A stretch of DNA of 64,000 bases from UBA4416 sp040387475 (GTDB lineage Bacteria; Bacteroidota; Bacteroidia; B-17B0; Aurantibacillaceae). Shown here one piece after another: positions 37,591 through 46,618 of the stretch. The DNA is taken from positions 16,023-80,022 of the forward strand of contig JAZKDT010000009.1 of NCBI GenBank assembly GCA_040387475.1, read 5' to 3'. Numbering within the stretch: position 1 is the stretch's first letter; every line of letters starts with the position of its first letter. Made by a program: the position numbers and the translations under genes. The notes below the pieces were generated by a model that had not been told where the DNA came from, searched no databases, and saw only the letters and a list, made by a program, of their open reading frames with translations.

Positions 37591-38460
37591 ATGAAAACTA
37601 TTAAACTATTTTTATCATTATGTATTGTTCTTGCTTTAACATCCTGTGAAGATGTGATCCAGGTTAAGCTTGATCAGGGAACCCCTTTATTAAACGTGGA
37701 TGCGTTTGTAAATGATATGCGCTCGCAACAAAAAGTGCGCTTAACCTACACCGATAACTATTTTAGCCAGAAGGCCAATGAGCCTGTGCATGGTGCCACT
37801 GTTAATTTGAGAGACCTGACAGATGGCATCGATTATATATTTACCGATGACAACAACGGGAACTATGTTTTCAATTTGGCAGCTACAGATACTTTAGGGA
37901 GAGTTGGACATCGATATGAGCTAACGATCACGCATGATGGCAATGTTTTTAAATCTAATTCGCGCATGGCCAGAACCGCACAGGTAGATAGTTTGATAGT
38001 TGAGTATAGGGAAGCTGGTTCCTTTGGTGGCGAGGCAGGCTATCGTTTTTCTTTTTTAGGTACTGATCCAGTGGGAGATACTTCTGATTTTTACTGGATC
38101 AAATCATACCGTAATGGGGTGTTTTTTAATCGCGGTGGTGACATTAACATATGCGAAAACGCGGCTTTTGGTGCGGGCGCCGACGGGCTTATTTTTATAA
38201 CACCGGTTGCCGAAGGAATTACGCCGGGCGGCGAACGGTTTCAGAAAAATGATGTCTGCCGCGCAGAAATACATTCTATCAATTTAGAAACGTATAATTT
38301 TTTAAACCAGGTGTTCACACAAACAACAAATTCGGGATTATTTGCCACCAGCCCCGAAAACATAAAAACCAATATTACCAATACAACCAGCGAAAAGGTA
38401 AAAGTAGTAGGATGGTTTTGTATGAGTGCGGTTGGATTTAGAGAAAGAGTAGCAGAGTAA
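37591..38460 (+). CDS. DUF4249 lipoprotein, TonB receptor partner
   Basis: A 289-residue lipoprotein (KLFLSLCIVLALTSCEDV, lipobox LTSC). It has the DUF4249 pattern: PLLNVDAFVNDMRSQQKVRLTYTDNYFSQKANEPVHGATVNLRD, then YELTITHDGNVFKSNSRMARTAQVDSL. DUF4249 proteins nearly always follow a TonB-dependent receptor, as here, and are thought to be surface-exposed partners in uptake of an unknown ligand. The two genes form an operon. Confidence 0.9.
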   Translation: MKTIKLFLSLCIVLALTSCEDVIQVKLDQGTPLLNVDAFVNDMRSQQKVRLTYTDNYFSQKANEPVHGATVNLRDLTDGIDYIFTDDNNGNYVFNLAATDTLGRVGHRYELTITHDGNVFKSNSRMARTAQVDSLIVEYREAGSFGGEAGYRFSFLGTDPVGDTSDFYWIKSYRNGVFFNRGGDINICENAAFGAGADGLIFITPVAEGITPGGERFQKNDVCRAEIHSINLETYNFLNQVFTQTTNSGLFATSPENIKTNITNTTSEKVKVVGWFCMSAVGFRERVAE

Positions 38461-38519
38461 TTGATTTAAGATGAAGGTGGAATGTAAAGGAGTTAAGGAT
38501 TTGTTTTCACCTGGATCAT

Positions 38520-40151
38520 TTACCTTTTATCTGTTTTATAAATAAGATTCATCATCTCTTCATCTTTTCGGTATACATCAATATACAGCTTTAACCCTGT
38601 ACTATCTGCATGAGCCGTATAGTAACGTGTATAGATGGGAAGAGGTTTCTTTAATTTTAATTTACGCTGCTCTTGTTTTGCAAAATATACCTGTAAACTA
38701 TCGTGTGTGTAATGCACACTATCATCTCTTACTAAAAAATCGGCAAAATCAACAAATTTTTCTAACCGAATGCATCCGTGGCTTTGAGCACGAGAACTGG
38801 TTTTAAAATAACGTTTAGAATTGGTGTCATGTAAATACACACCAAAAGGATTATGAAAATTGAATTTTACAACGCCTAAGCTATTTTCTTCGCCAATGCG
38901 CTGCCTGAATCTTACCGGCAAATAATCTTTCGTATACCGTCTCCACGGAATTTTTGTATAGTCCAATACTTTATCTCCTGCGCCCAGCACTTCAAAGTTC
39001 TTTTTTCTAATATAAGAGGTATCGCGTTGCACTGCAGGTAAAATTTCTTTGGTGGCAATACTGATAGGAACGTTCCAGTAGGGGTAAATCAGCATATGAT
39101 CTATTTTGCTTCTCAAGATTGGGGTTTGGTGATCAGGCTTTCCGCAAACAATAGCAGATTGCATAACTACCGTATCCTTTTCAAACACAATCAGCCAAAA
39201 AGCAGGTATGTTGATAAATGCATATTTATCAGGAAATTTATTTTCCCAACGCCAGCGTTCCATCGCCATGCAAATTTGTTTAATGGTTTTTTCACGATTA
39301 TATGAGAGCGCCTGCGTTGTATATTTTCCTAATTTACCATCAGGCTGTATGAACCATTTTTTTTGAAATTTATTCAACGCTTTCGCTAAGCGCACGCTGT
39401 CGTTATCTGCAGAAATAGTATCATAAAACCCTTGTTTTTTTAAACTTTTAATAATCAGATCACGCTTAATGATGGAATCTTTCTGGGTGACAAAAGGAAT
39501 AGAATCCAGTTGGAATAAAGAAGGATCGTTTAAAATGGTTGCTAATTCTTTTTTTAGCATGCGATAGTCATAGAATTTAGGTTCTAATGAATCCACAGAT
39601 GCTTTTAAATTGCCATGTTTATATCCGCTTACTAAAATGCTGTCCCAGCCTTTATCAAGCTTGCTAAAGTTAGTTTGTAATAAAAGACTATCTGCATAAA
39701 AACGACCTTTGTTTACATGCGCGCCTATTAAAAAATACGCGTCACTCATTAAAAGATCGGCTTTTACCAAAGAAGTTACGTTGAGCAGTTCTTTATTCGA
39801 ATGAATGGAAGCCAGGTGGCTTTTGATTTTTAGCAGGTGATAATTACCGGGAATCAAGCCATAGTAGTTTATCTTTTCAATAAGCTTTAGTAAACTATCC
39901 CCCTTCGCATTAAAATTACTTTTTTCAAACCACAAAAGTTGATTGCTGTATTGAGAACGGAAATAGCGATAGCAACTTAATTGAATGGAATCAACAGTAA
40001 TGATAGTGTCTTTAGTGAGAATGCTTGCCAACTGTTTAGTTGTTTCTTTTTCAAGATCCTGGGGCTTAGAAATTTTAACTACGGATTCCTTTGTTTCGTT
40101 TGAACAGGAAAAAATAAATACGCTAACTATTATAAAAAAACAAAGCCTCAT
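38520..40151 (-). CDS. L,D-transpeptidase (YkuD/YcbB-type) lipoprotein
   Basis: A 543-residue probable peptidoglycan cross-linking enzyme. Lipoprotein signal MRLCFFIIVSVFIFSC (lipobox IFSC). The N-terminal half resembles the YcbB scaffold domain; a peptidoglycan-binding segment (LAKALNKFQKKWFIQPDGKLGKYTTQAL) is at about 255-290. The catalytic YkuD domain is at about 300-480 (YPYWNVPISIATKEILP; FGVYLHDT; SRAQSHGCIRLEKF), with Cys in SHGCIRL as nucleophile. The family forms 3-3 cross-links in the periplasm. The ATG lies inside a strong hairpin that probably also terminates the T9SS gene before it. Confidence 0.92.
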   Translation of the reverse strand: MRLCFFIIVSVFIFSCSNETKESVVKISKPQDLEKETTKQLASILTKDTIITVDSIQLSCYRYFRSQYSNQLLWFEKSNFNAKGDSLLKLIEKINYYGLIPGNYHLLKIKSHLASIHSNKELLNVTSLVKADLLMSDAYFLIGAHVNKGRFYADSLLLQTNFSKLDKGWDSILVSGYKHGNLKASVDSLEPKFYDYRMLKKELATILNDPSLFQLDSIPFVTQKDSIIKRDLIIKSLKKQGFYDTISADNDSVRLAKALNKFQKKWFIQPDGKLGKYTTQALSYNREKTIKQICMAMERWRWENKFPDKYAFINIPAFWLIVFEKDTVVMQSAIVCGKPDHQTPILRSKIDHMLIYPYWNVPISIATKEILPAVQRDTSYIRKKNFEVLGAGDKVLDYTKIPWRRYTKDYLPVRFRQRIGEENSLGVVKFNFHNPFGVYLHDTNSKRYFKTSSRAQSHGCIRLEKFVDFADFLVRDDSVHYTHDSLQVYFAKQEQRKLKLKKPLPIYTRYYTAHADSTGLKLYIDVYRKDEEMMNLIYKTDKR

Positions 40152-40172
40152 CTTGATAAAGATAAGGCTTTG
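40141..40172 (-). terminator. Hairpin terminating the T9SS gene and holding the L,D-transpeptidase start codon
   Basis: On the minus strand, CAAAGCCTTATCTT pairs with AAGATGAGGCTTTG (13 Watson-Crick pairs and one T-G wobble, loop TATC), followed by TTTTTTT. It begins 20 bp after the stop of the 40193-41209 gene. The ATG in AAGATGAGG is the start codon of the next gene, so the 3' arm and the T-run are its first codons. Confidence 0.85.
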
Positions 40173-40192
40173 TTTTGATTTGAAAAAAATAC

Positions 40193-41209
40193 TTATTTAG
40201 TAACGTTAAACTTACCCGTTTTTAAAACCTGGTTGTTCTTATCGGTTACGTTATACATATAAACGCCAGTGGCAAGGTTGTTTAAATTCATTCTGGCTTT
40301 ACCCATCTCCATCATTTCAGTAGCTACGATTTTACCATTCATATCAAAAGCGGTTATCTTTACAGCGTCCGTGCTTTCAGTTGCAAAGTTGATGTTGCCC
40401 GATGCGGGATTAGGGAATACCGCTAATTGAATTAATGATTTTTGGTTTTCACTGATGCCCACATTATTATCTTTTAATGCTGTTACAAACGTTTGCGCGC
40501 TTGTTCCTAAAGCTGATGTAAGGGTAGAATTTGAGATGGAAAATAAAGGCGCTTTAAAAACTAAAGCTGTACTGGGATCGTAATAATCGTAATATTCTAA
40601 ATTGATCGTAGCAGGGCCAATTGGTAATCCTGAAACTGTAATGGTTTGTGTAGTCAACACTCTGATTGCATTCACATACGTATTTCCCGAAGGTAATGTT
40701 AAGGTACCTGTAGCGTCTGCTAAAATTTTGCATTGTCCGCTGAAAGTTGCATTATTTGCATACAGGACAGCTGATCCACTGATAGCGGAAGTTGTAGTGC
40801 TGTTCAGTGACATTGGATATATCGCATAAACTGCAGGACTGCTGTAGCCCAAAGTTGCGTTTACTCCATTAATTGACATGTCGCCACCGTAATATTTTAA
40901 ATCGGAAGCACTTGAGCTGTAATACGCTGTGCTATTTGTTCCCGAAGAATATTTAACATTTGCCATCGTATACGATGTGTTTGTATTAGCAGTAGCTGTG
41001 TAATTTACCGCAGTAGCCGTGTTTTGAGAAATTGATCCGTAATTCCAAACAGAGCCAGCTCCGGAAGCTCCGGAAGAAACTCCAACAGTGCTACATGGAT
41101 AAGTTGAATAAAGGTCTCCGGAAACGTATGAGTGATTAGCCTGGTTCAGTGTTTGGGCCCCTGCGGCAAATCCTAAAATTGTAAATAGTGATAGTAACGT
41201 TTTTTTCAT
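40193..41209 (-). CDS. T9SS type A sorted exported protein
   Basis: A 338-residue protein with signal peptide KKTLLSLFTILGFAAGAQ. I chose ATG 41209: the longer frame would start in TTG at 41236, which lies inside the promoter -7 element. The central part is a Ser/Thr/Asn/Tyr-rich beta domain (NYGSISQNTATAVNYTATANTN, GNTYVNAIRVLTTQT). The sorting domain is at about 262-338 (LAVFPNPASGNINFATES ... GVYMYNVTDKNNQVLKTGKFNVTK). No catalytic motif seen. It has its own strong promoter and terminator. Confidence 0.88.
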   Translation of the reverse strand: MKKTLLSLFTILGFAAGAQTLNQANHSYVSGDLYSTYPCSTVGVSSGASGAGSVWNYGSISQNTATAVNYTATANTNTSYTMANVKYSSGTNSTAYYSSSASDLKYYGGDMSINGVNATLGYSSPAVYAIYPMSLNSTTTSAISGSAVLYANNATFSGQCKILADATGTLTLPSGNTYVNAIRVLTTQTITVSGLPIGPATINLEYYDYYDPSTALVFKAPLFSISNSTLTSALGTSAQTFVTALKDNNVGISENQKSLIQLAVFPNPASGNINFATESTDAVKITAFDMNGKIVATEMMEMGKARMNLNNLATGVYMYNVTDKNNQVLKTGKFNVTK

Positions 41210-41233
41210 GTGTTTGTGTTTTAATTGTTTATT

Positions 41234-41264
41234 CAAATGTATTTAAATTTCAGATAGTTACAAA
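41234..41264 (-). promoter_or_regulatory. Consensus Bacteroidota promoter
   Basis: Read on the minus strand: TTTG (41264-41261), 19 bp, TACATTTG (41241-41234). This is a perfect -33/-7 pair at the expected spacing and sits 24 bp before the ATG of the T9SS protein gene. Confidence 0.8.
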
Positions 41265-41365
41265 ATTTATTTCGGCATAATCTTACTTGTTCAACTGTGT
41301 TAAAATGCTGGGTTTCCTTCTAAACGTAGTATCCGTTTTTTTTATTGTTACCTTAAGAAGGGTTT

Positions 41366-42775
41366 TTAAAACACCATTTTGCCAGGGTTTAAAATCATGT
41401 TTGGATCGAACAGTCTTTTAATATTTCGCATGAGTTCCATTTGGTATTCGGGAAATACAATTTCCAGATAGTCCTTTTGAACCAATCCAATGCCGTGCTC
41501 TCCGCTAATGGTGCCACCTAATTTTTTGCAGAGTTCGAATATTTCAACAATTCCTTTCGGTAATTCCCGTTCCCACACATCATCACTTAAGTCGCCTTTA
41601 ATAATATTTACATGCAAATTACCATCACCGGCATGTCCGTAACAAACACTTTTAAATCCGTATTTTGCCCCAATATCTTTTACGCCTTTTAATAAAACCG
41701 GTAACTCGGCTCTTGGTACAACAGTATCCTCTTCTTTATAAACCGAATTACTTTTAACGGCTTCACCAACTTTGCGCCTGATTTTCCATAACGATGCTTT
41801 TTGTTCAGCGCTATCGGCCATTAAAATTTCATCGCAACCGTGTTCAGTCATGATATTACTAATGGTCTCACAATCATTAAACAGAACGTCCATATTATTG
41901 CCATCCACTTCAATTAACAACAAAGCTTGCCATTCCGGATCGATCGCAAAATTAACTTCTCCGGCATATTTAATACTCCAATCAATGGCATCGCGTTCCA
42001 TAAATTCCATAGCGCTGGGAGTAATGCCGGCTCTGAAGGTTGCGCCAACTGCTTCACACGCTTTTTCGGCTGAAGTAAAGGGTACCAACATCAAAAGGTC
42101 ATACTTGGGTAACGGAATTAATTTAAAAACTATTTTGGTGATGATTCCTAACGTTCCCTCACTACCAACCATTAAATGAGTTAAGTTATATCCGGTAGAA
42201 TATTTTAGGGTGTTGGCGCCGGTCCAGATAATATCTCCGTTCGGTAATACCATTTCAATATTCAAAACATAATCTCGGGTAGTACCATATTTTACAGCTT
42301 TTGGTCCGCCGCTACTATGGGCTACATTACCACCAAGGGAGCAGCTTCCCCAGCTGGCAGGATCAGGCGGATAAAATAATCCTGCTTTTTTCACTTCTTC
42401 CTGAAATACATAGTTGATTACCCCGGGTTCAACAGTAGCCTGTAAATTTCGTTCATCTATGTGCAGGATCTTACTAAAATATTCCATACTGATAATAATG
42501 CCACCATATATCGGTAAAGCGCCACCGCTTAAGCCTGTTCCTGCACCACGCGCGGTAACGGGTATTTTGTGAGTGTTTGCAAGTTTCATGATCTCAGCAA
42601 TTTCCTGCACCGTTTTTGGTTTTAAAACCACCTCCGGTTTGTAAACCAAGTCTTCGGTTTCATCCTGGCCATATTTTTCTAAATTGTCAACGTCTGATAA
42701 TACAAATTCTTCACCGACTATTTGTTTCAGTAAAGTGATGTGTTCCGCATTTATTTTAGTGTAAGTACTTTTCAC
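41366..42775 (-). CDS. FAD-binding oxidase, GlcD / D-lactate dehydrogenase type
   Basis: A 469-residue flavoprotein that oxidises a 2-hydroxy acid such as glycolate or D-lactate. The FAD_binding_4 domain holds KIPVTARGAGTGLSGGALPIYGGIIISM and SCSLGGNVAHSSGGPKAVKYGTTRDYVL. The C-terminal oxidase domain has CYGHAGDGNLHVNII, with the conserved His pair, and ISGEHGIGLVQK. No GlcE/GlcF or iron-sulphur subunit follows, so it may act as a single-subunit dehydrogenase; substrate not decided by sequence. It lies 3 bp downstream of the PH-like gene and is part of a minus-strand operon with prmA. Confidence 0.93.
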   Translation of the reverse strand: MKSTYTKINAEHITLLKQIVGEEFVLSDVDNLEKYGQDETEDLVYKPEVVLKPKTVQEIAEIMKLANTHKIPVTARGAGTGLSGGALPIYGGIIISMEYFSKILHIDERNLQATVEPGVINYVFQEEVKKAGLFYPPDPASWGSCSLGGNVAHSSGGPKAVKYGTTRDYVLNIEMVLPNGDIIWTGANTLKYSTGYNLTHLMVGSEGTLGIITKIVFKLIPLPKYDLLMLVPFTSAEKACEAVGATFRAGITPSAMEFMERDAIDWSIKYAGEVNFAIDPEWQALLLIEVDGNNMDVLFNDCETISNIMTEHGCDEILMADSAEQKASLWKIRRKVGEAVKSNSVYKEEDTVVPRAELPVLLKGVKDIGAKYGFKSVCYGHAGDGNLHVNIIKGDLSDDVWERELPKGIVEIFELCKKLGGTISGEHGIGLVQKDYLEIVFPEYQMELMRNIKRLFDPNMILNPGKMVF

Positions 42776-42778
42776 GTT

Positions 42779-43279
42779 TTATTTTTTGAAATAAAGGTTA
42801 ATGATTTTTTCAGCTTCACCAGGTTGTTGAGTGCCAATTAAAAAAGGCTTACCATTGGTTCTGATTAATTTAATGCCGTTTTTACCGGATACATTATAAC
42901 ACCATCCATTTCCACTGGCGCTATAACGAACTCCCCAGCCGCCATAGTCGGTAAGCGGTGAGTAGGTGACAACAGCAATAGATTGTATTTCTTCCCATTT
43001 AATAATTCGTTTAGAAAACGGGATGCCGGCAAATGTTATAAAAATGCCTTCACGGTTTATGAATGTTTTTAATTTTAAAACCAGGAACCAAAAAAATATC
43101 AGGCTGGTGAATACGATCAGGGCTATAAACAATTCGGACTCCTTAGATCCGTCTTTTGATGGAACAATATCAAATTGAACAAGTGACGCAAGTACAATTA
43201 TTAAAAGACAGGGCACGCCGGCAATTAAATAATGCCACCATTTATTAAATTTCTGTGTTTCACCGAAAGTGGATTCCAT
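42779..43279 (-). CDS. Two-helix membrane protein with PH-like C-terminal domain
   Basis: A 166-residue protein: two membrane helices (HYLIAGVPCLLIIVLASLVQF and LFIALIVFTSLIFFWFLVL) and a cytoplasmic beta-rich domain with FAGIPFSKRIIKWEEIQSI, YGGWGVRYSASG, NVSGKNGIKL and FLIGTQQPGEAEKI. This matches uncharacterised bacterial PH-like membrane proteins that I know only by pattern. It sits between prmA (7 bp) and the FAD oxidase (3 bp) in a tight operon. Function unknown. Confidence 0.65.
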   Translation of the reverse strand: MESTFGETQKFNKWWHYLIAGVPCLLIIVLASLVQFDIVPSKDGSKESELFIALIVFTSLIFFWFLVLKLKTFINREGIFITFAGIPFSKRIIKWEEIQSIAVVTYSPLTDYGGWGVRYSASGNGWCYNVSGKNGIKLIRTNGKPFLIGTQQPGEAEKIINLYFKK

Positions 43280-43286
43280 CTTTTAA

Positions 43287-44111
43287 TTATTTTTTTAATT
43301 TTATAACAGCCCATTCGTTTTTATGATAGCTTTCGTCAAAACTAAATCCAATACCGGTTGCCAGTTGTTTTAGTTCTTCTACGTCAGTGGTAAAAAAACC
43401 ACTCAACAATAAATAGCCTTCTTTTTTTAAACAGGTATAGTAAGCAGGCAAGTCTTTTTTTAATACGTTTTTATTGATGTTGGCTAAAATTACATCATAT
43501 GTTTCCTGCGCAGGCAACAGAGAGGCATCGCCTTTTTTAAATTCAATATCGGAAGCATTATTGATACCGGCGTTTTCAATAGAATTTTCAATGCTCCATT
43601 CATCAATATCAATTCCCGATACTTTAGCAGCTCCCAGTTGCTTTGATAAAATAGCCAATATACCGGTGCCACAACCCATATCTAAAACGGTAGACTCTTT
43701 AAAAGAAAGGCTAAACATAGTTTTGCTCACAAGCCAGGTAGTATCATGATGCCCGGTTCCAAAACTCATTTTCGGAGTAATGATAATATCGTGTTTTACA
43801 TTTTCGGAGGCAGGGTGAAAATGGGCGCGAATGCAAACCAGATCATCTACATAAACAGGATTAAAGCTTTTCTCCCATTCTTCATTCCAATTTGTTTTTG
43901 GAATAGCGGTTCGAATATAAGAAAATACGAAATCGTCAAAACTGAGTTCTTTCACGAGGTGTTCATTGTCTAACTCTTCCTGAATGTAAGCATCCAGTCC
44001 GGTATCATTTTGTGTAAAACTCTCAAATCCCAAATCGGCGAGTAAAGCAATTAAAATATCAGAACCTGGTTCCGGTGGAGAAACAGTGAACGCGTATTGT
44101 ATATAATCCAT
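43287..44111 (-). CDS. prmA: Ribosomal protein L11 methyltransferase
   Basis: A 274-residue SAM-dependent enzyme that methylates ribosomal protein L11. SAM-binding site VLDMGCGTGILAILSKQLGA; MSFGTGHHDTTWL; post-motif DVILANINKNVLKKDLP, with the NxN pattern of N-methyltransferases; SGFFTTDVEEL. I chose ATG 44111; the longer frame would begin at a TTG that overlaps the -7 promoter element (44115-44122). First gene of the operon with the PH-like protein and the FAD oxidase. Confidence 0.95.
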   Translation of the reverse strand: MDYIQYAFTVSPPEPGSDILIALLADLGFESFTQNDTGLDAYIQEELDNEHLVKELSFDDFVFSYIRTAIPKTNWNEEWEKSFNPVYVDDLVCIRAHFHPASENVKHDIIITPKMSFGTGHHDTTWLVSKTMFSLSFKESTVLDMGCGTGILAILSKQLGAAKVSGIDIDEWSIENSIENAGINNASDIEFKKGDASLLPAQETYDVILANINKNVLKKDLPAYYTCLKKEGYLLLSGFFTTDVEELKQLATGIGFSFDESYHKNEWAVIKLKK

Positions 44112-44114
44112 GTT

Positions 44115-44122
44115 CAAAGGTA
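44115..44122 (-). promoter_or_regulatory. -7 element directly before prmA
   Basis: TACCTTTG on the minus strand, perfect TAnnTTTG, ending three bases before the prmA ATG. Transcripts would begin at or close to the start codon. No good -33 TTTG is seen at the standard distance. Confidence 0.5.
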
Positions 44123-44191
44123 TGAAATATGGAAAGGATGTGTCTGTTTTTGATTACGATTTATGAAATGCCTTTGTTTAATTTCTTTTAC

Positions 44192-44224
44192 AAAAAAAAG
44201 CCACCTGAATAAACAGGTGGCTTT
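44192..44224 (-). terminator. Rho-independent terminator of the small lipoprotein gene
   Basis: On the minus strand, AAAGCCACCTG pairs with CAGGTGGCTTT across a six-base loop, followed by a run of Ts. It lies 20 bp after the stop at 44244. Confidence 0.88.
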
Positions 44225-44243
44225 CCAAAAATAAAATTCAAGA

Positions 44244-44525
44244 TTATTTTAAAGTACAAGTTGTAGTTGTAGTTTTTGTGTTAGCGAAATTTCCGCTTTC
44301 GTTGTTATTAACTACATCTGTGTTAGAAGTTGGGCAAACTTGATTTGCTTCACCTTTTTTCATTTTACCGTATTTTACTTCATAACTAGTAGTGCTTGTT
44401 GGATTTGGGAAGTAAGTAGTATTTGAGTTAGACTCAGAAACTGTACAAGAACACGTTTTTTCTTTTTTACAAGAAGCAAAAGTTACTGCAACTAATACAG
44501 CTGCTAACAAAGTGATTTTTTTCAT
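44244..44525 (-). CDS. Small Ser/Thr/Asn-rich lipoprotein
   Basis: A 93-residue lipoprotein from ATG 44525: MKKITLLAAVLVAVTFASC, lipobox FASC. The mature part has three to five cysteines (TCSCTVSE, NQVCPTS, TTTTCTL), many Thr/Asn/Ser, and a central YEVKYGKMKKGEANQVC segment. This is the pattern of short Bacteroidota lipoproteins that contain a conserved KKGEA...C element; role unknown. Its own terminator follows. Confidence 0.75.
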   Translation of the reverse strand: MKKITLLAAVLVAVTFASCKKEKTCSCTVSESNSNTTYFPNPTSTTSYEVKYGKMKKGEANQVCPTSNTDVVNNNESGNFANTKTTTTTCTLK

Positions 44526-44642
44526 TTTTTTAAAGTTTAAGTTTTTAAATTGTATGAGCACTCTTAAACAAAGGTCGTACCACGTTTGTTAAAAAGCATT
44601 TAAAATTAACATTTGAAATAAATGTACTTAAAAATCAGGTAG

Positions 44643-45401
44643 TTAGAAGGAGAAGATGATCTTGCAAAAGTCGTCCGCGTTCAATGATGCGCCTCCAATT
44701 AAGCCTCCGTCAACATCCTTACATCTAAATAGCTCCTGTGCATTTTGAGCATTGCAACTTCCTCCGTATAAGATAGATACGGCATTTGCTATTCCAGAAT
44801 CGTATAGGTCCGAAACCACATTTCTTATAAAAGCATGCATTTCCTGTGCTTGAGTTGCCGTAGCGGTTTCTCCGGTTCCAATAGCCCAAACGGGTTCATA
44901 GGCAAGAACAAACTTTGAAAATTCATCAATGGAAAATTCTTTTAATACCGTTGTTAATTGCTCGGTAATTACCTTGAAATGATTATCGGTTTTGCGCTCG
45001 TGGATAGTTTCGCCAACACAAAAGATAGGTTTAATATTATTCTTTAAAGCTTCCCGGATTTTTAAAATAAAATCGCCTTCCTTTTCTTTAAAGTATTGCC
45101 TTCTTTCGCTATGACCTACAAGCACGTAGTTACAACCTACCGAATTTAACATGGCGGCGCTTACCTCTCCGGTATAGGCCCCGCCTGTATTGGTATGGCA
45201 ATTTTGCGCTCCTAAAAAGAAATTTTCTTTTTTAGAAAGCAGTTCTCTAACCGGTATTAAATAAGGAAAAGAGGGGATAATAATTTTAGTAACTTCATCA
45301 AAATCATTTACCTGATTTGTGATCATCTCTACAAGGGTCTTTGCATCCTGCAGTGATTTATTCATTTTCCAGTTGCCTGCAACTATTTTTTGTCTGCTCA
45401 T
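44643..45401 (-). CDS. tpiA: Triose-phosphate isomerase
   Basis: A 252-residue glycolytic enzyme that interconverts dihydroxyacetone phosphate and glyceraldehyde 3-phosphate. Catalytic Lys in AGNWKMNK, His in VGHSERR, Glu in AYEPVWAIGTG; phosphate-gripping loop GTGETATATQAQ, plus ILYGGSCN and DGGLIGGASL. Complete. Its ATG overlaps the stop of the permease gene (TAATG). Confidence 0.98.
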   Translation of the reverse strand: MSRQKIVAGNWKMNKSLQDAKTLVEMITNQVNDFDEVTKIIIPSFPYLIPVRELLSKKENFFLGAQNCHTNTGGAYTGEVSAAMLNSVGCNYVLVGHSERRQYFKEKEGDFILKIREALKNNIKPIFCVGETIHERKTDNHFKVITEQLTTVLKEFSIDEFSKFVLAYEPVWAIGTGETATATQAQEMHAFIRNVVSDLYDSGIANAVSILYGGSCNAQNAQELFRCKDVDGGLIGGASLNADDFCKIIFSF

Positions 45402-46477
45402 TATTTTACTCTCACACGTGGATCCAACACGCCATAAGCGATATCCACAAAAATATTAGTTACCACAAATATGGTGGCGAAAATTAAGGTAGCTCCCATT
45501 ACAACCGGTAAATCGTTTTTGGTAAGGGCTTCAAATACTTCATACCCAATACCTTTCCAGCTAAAAATATATTCCACAAACACAGCCCCGGCCATTAAAC
45601 CCGCAAACCAGCCAGAGATAGCCGTTACTACAGGATTTAGTGCGTTTTTTAACGCATGTTTGGTGATAATAGCATATGTGGTTAATCCTTTGGCCTTGGC
45701 AGTGCGGATATAATCCTGGCTCATTACATCTAACAGGGAACTCCTCATTAATTGTACAACAATAGCAAGGGGTCTAATGCCTAACGTAATAGAAGGTAAA
45801 ATAAGGTTCTTCAATTTTAATTTTTCTCCGTCCCACACATCAATATCATATAAACTGCCCGTTGGCGATAAACCTGTATAATCTGCCAGAACATAACCAA
45901 ATAACCAGGCAATAATCAAACCCACAAAAAACGAGGGAGCTGCCATTCCTAAAACCGCTAATACCAATGATAGGCGGTCATAAATGGTATTGCGTTTGAT
46001 AGCACTGATAATTCCTAAAAATATACCAACGATAGAAGCAATCACAATAGAAGTAAAAGCCAGAACGGCAGTTTCGGGTAGGGTTTCAATGATGATATCA
46101 GAAACGCGTCGTTTGGTGATATATGAACGCCTTAAATATGGTAGTTTTAATACAACAGATTTGTTTTGTCCAATGGTAAATAAAGCTTTCCAATTGTATT
46201 TTTCAGGATTCAGATACCAATGGCTTTGATCATTTGTATTGTTATGTATAGACACAGGCGAAAGGTCATTCAGGTACATGGCATACTGCTCCATGATTGG
46301 CCTGTCCGTACCAAGATCCTTATGAATGGCTTCAATAGCATCTTTATTGGCCCTTTGTCCAAGCATAATGGTTGCAGGGTCTCCCGGTAATACATTAAAC
46401 AGGAAAAATATCACAGTAATAACACCGTATAAAACCAGGATACTATATAATATTTTTTTTGTTATGTATTTTAGCAC
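45401..46477 (-). CDS. ABC transporter permease, DppB/OppB family
   Basis: A 358-residue inner-membrane permease. N-terminal helix KKILYSILVLYGVITVIFFLFNVLPGDPATIMLGQRA is family-typical. About six helices follow, with the binding-protein-dependent transport motif near DYIRTAKAKGLTTYAIITKHALKNALNPVVTA, the EAA-loop region contacting the ATPase. Partner permease, ATPases and binding protein are not in the window, so this subunit is an orphan here; substrate (peptide or nickel-type) unknown. Overlaps tpiA by one base. Confidence 0.93.
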   Translation of the reverse strand: MLKYITKKILYSILVLYGVITVIFFLFNVLPGDPATIMLGQRANKDAIEAIHKDLGTDRPIMEQYAMYLNDLSPVSIHNNTNDQSHWYLNPEKYNWKALFTIGQNKSVVLKLPYLRRSYITKRRVSDIIIETLPETAVLAFTSIVIASIVGIFLGIISAIKRNTIYDRLSLVLAVLGMAAPSFFVGLIIAWLFGYVLADYTGLSPTGSLYDIDVWDGEKLKLKNLILPSITLGIRPLAIVVQLMRSSLLDVMSQDYIRTAKAKGLTTYAIITKHALKNALNPVVTAISGWFAGLMAGAVFVEYIFSWKGIGYEVFEALTKNDLPVVMGATLIFATIFVVTNIFVDIAYGVLDPRVRVK

Positions 46478-46583
46478 AATCCAGACGACAGGTTCAACAA
46501 TCTGCTAAGTAAGTAAAATTATTCAGTATATAAAATATTTTCGGCGAAATTTAAACTTTATGGTTTGCATTAAAATTTTAAGG

Positions 46584-46591
46584 TAACTTTG
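46584..46591 (+). promoter_or_regulatory. -7 element of the patatin-like gene
   Basis: TAACTTTG, with a TTTG at 46564-46567 (spacing 16 bp, a little short). It lies 27 bp before the ATG at 46619 and overlaps an upstream TTG that therefore cannot be the start. Confidence 0.5.
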
Positions 46592-46618
46592 TATTGCTTG
46601 AGATCAAACAGCAAAATA

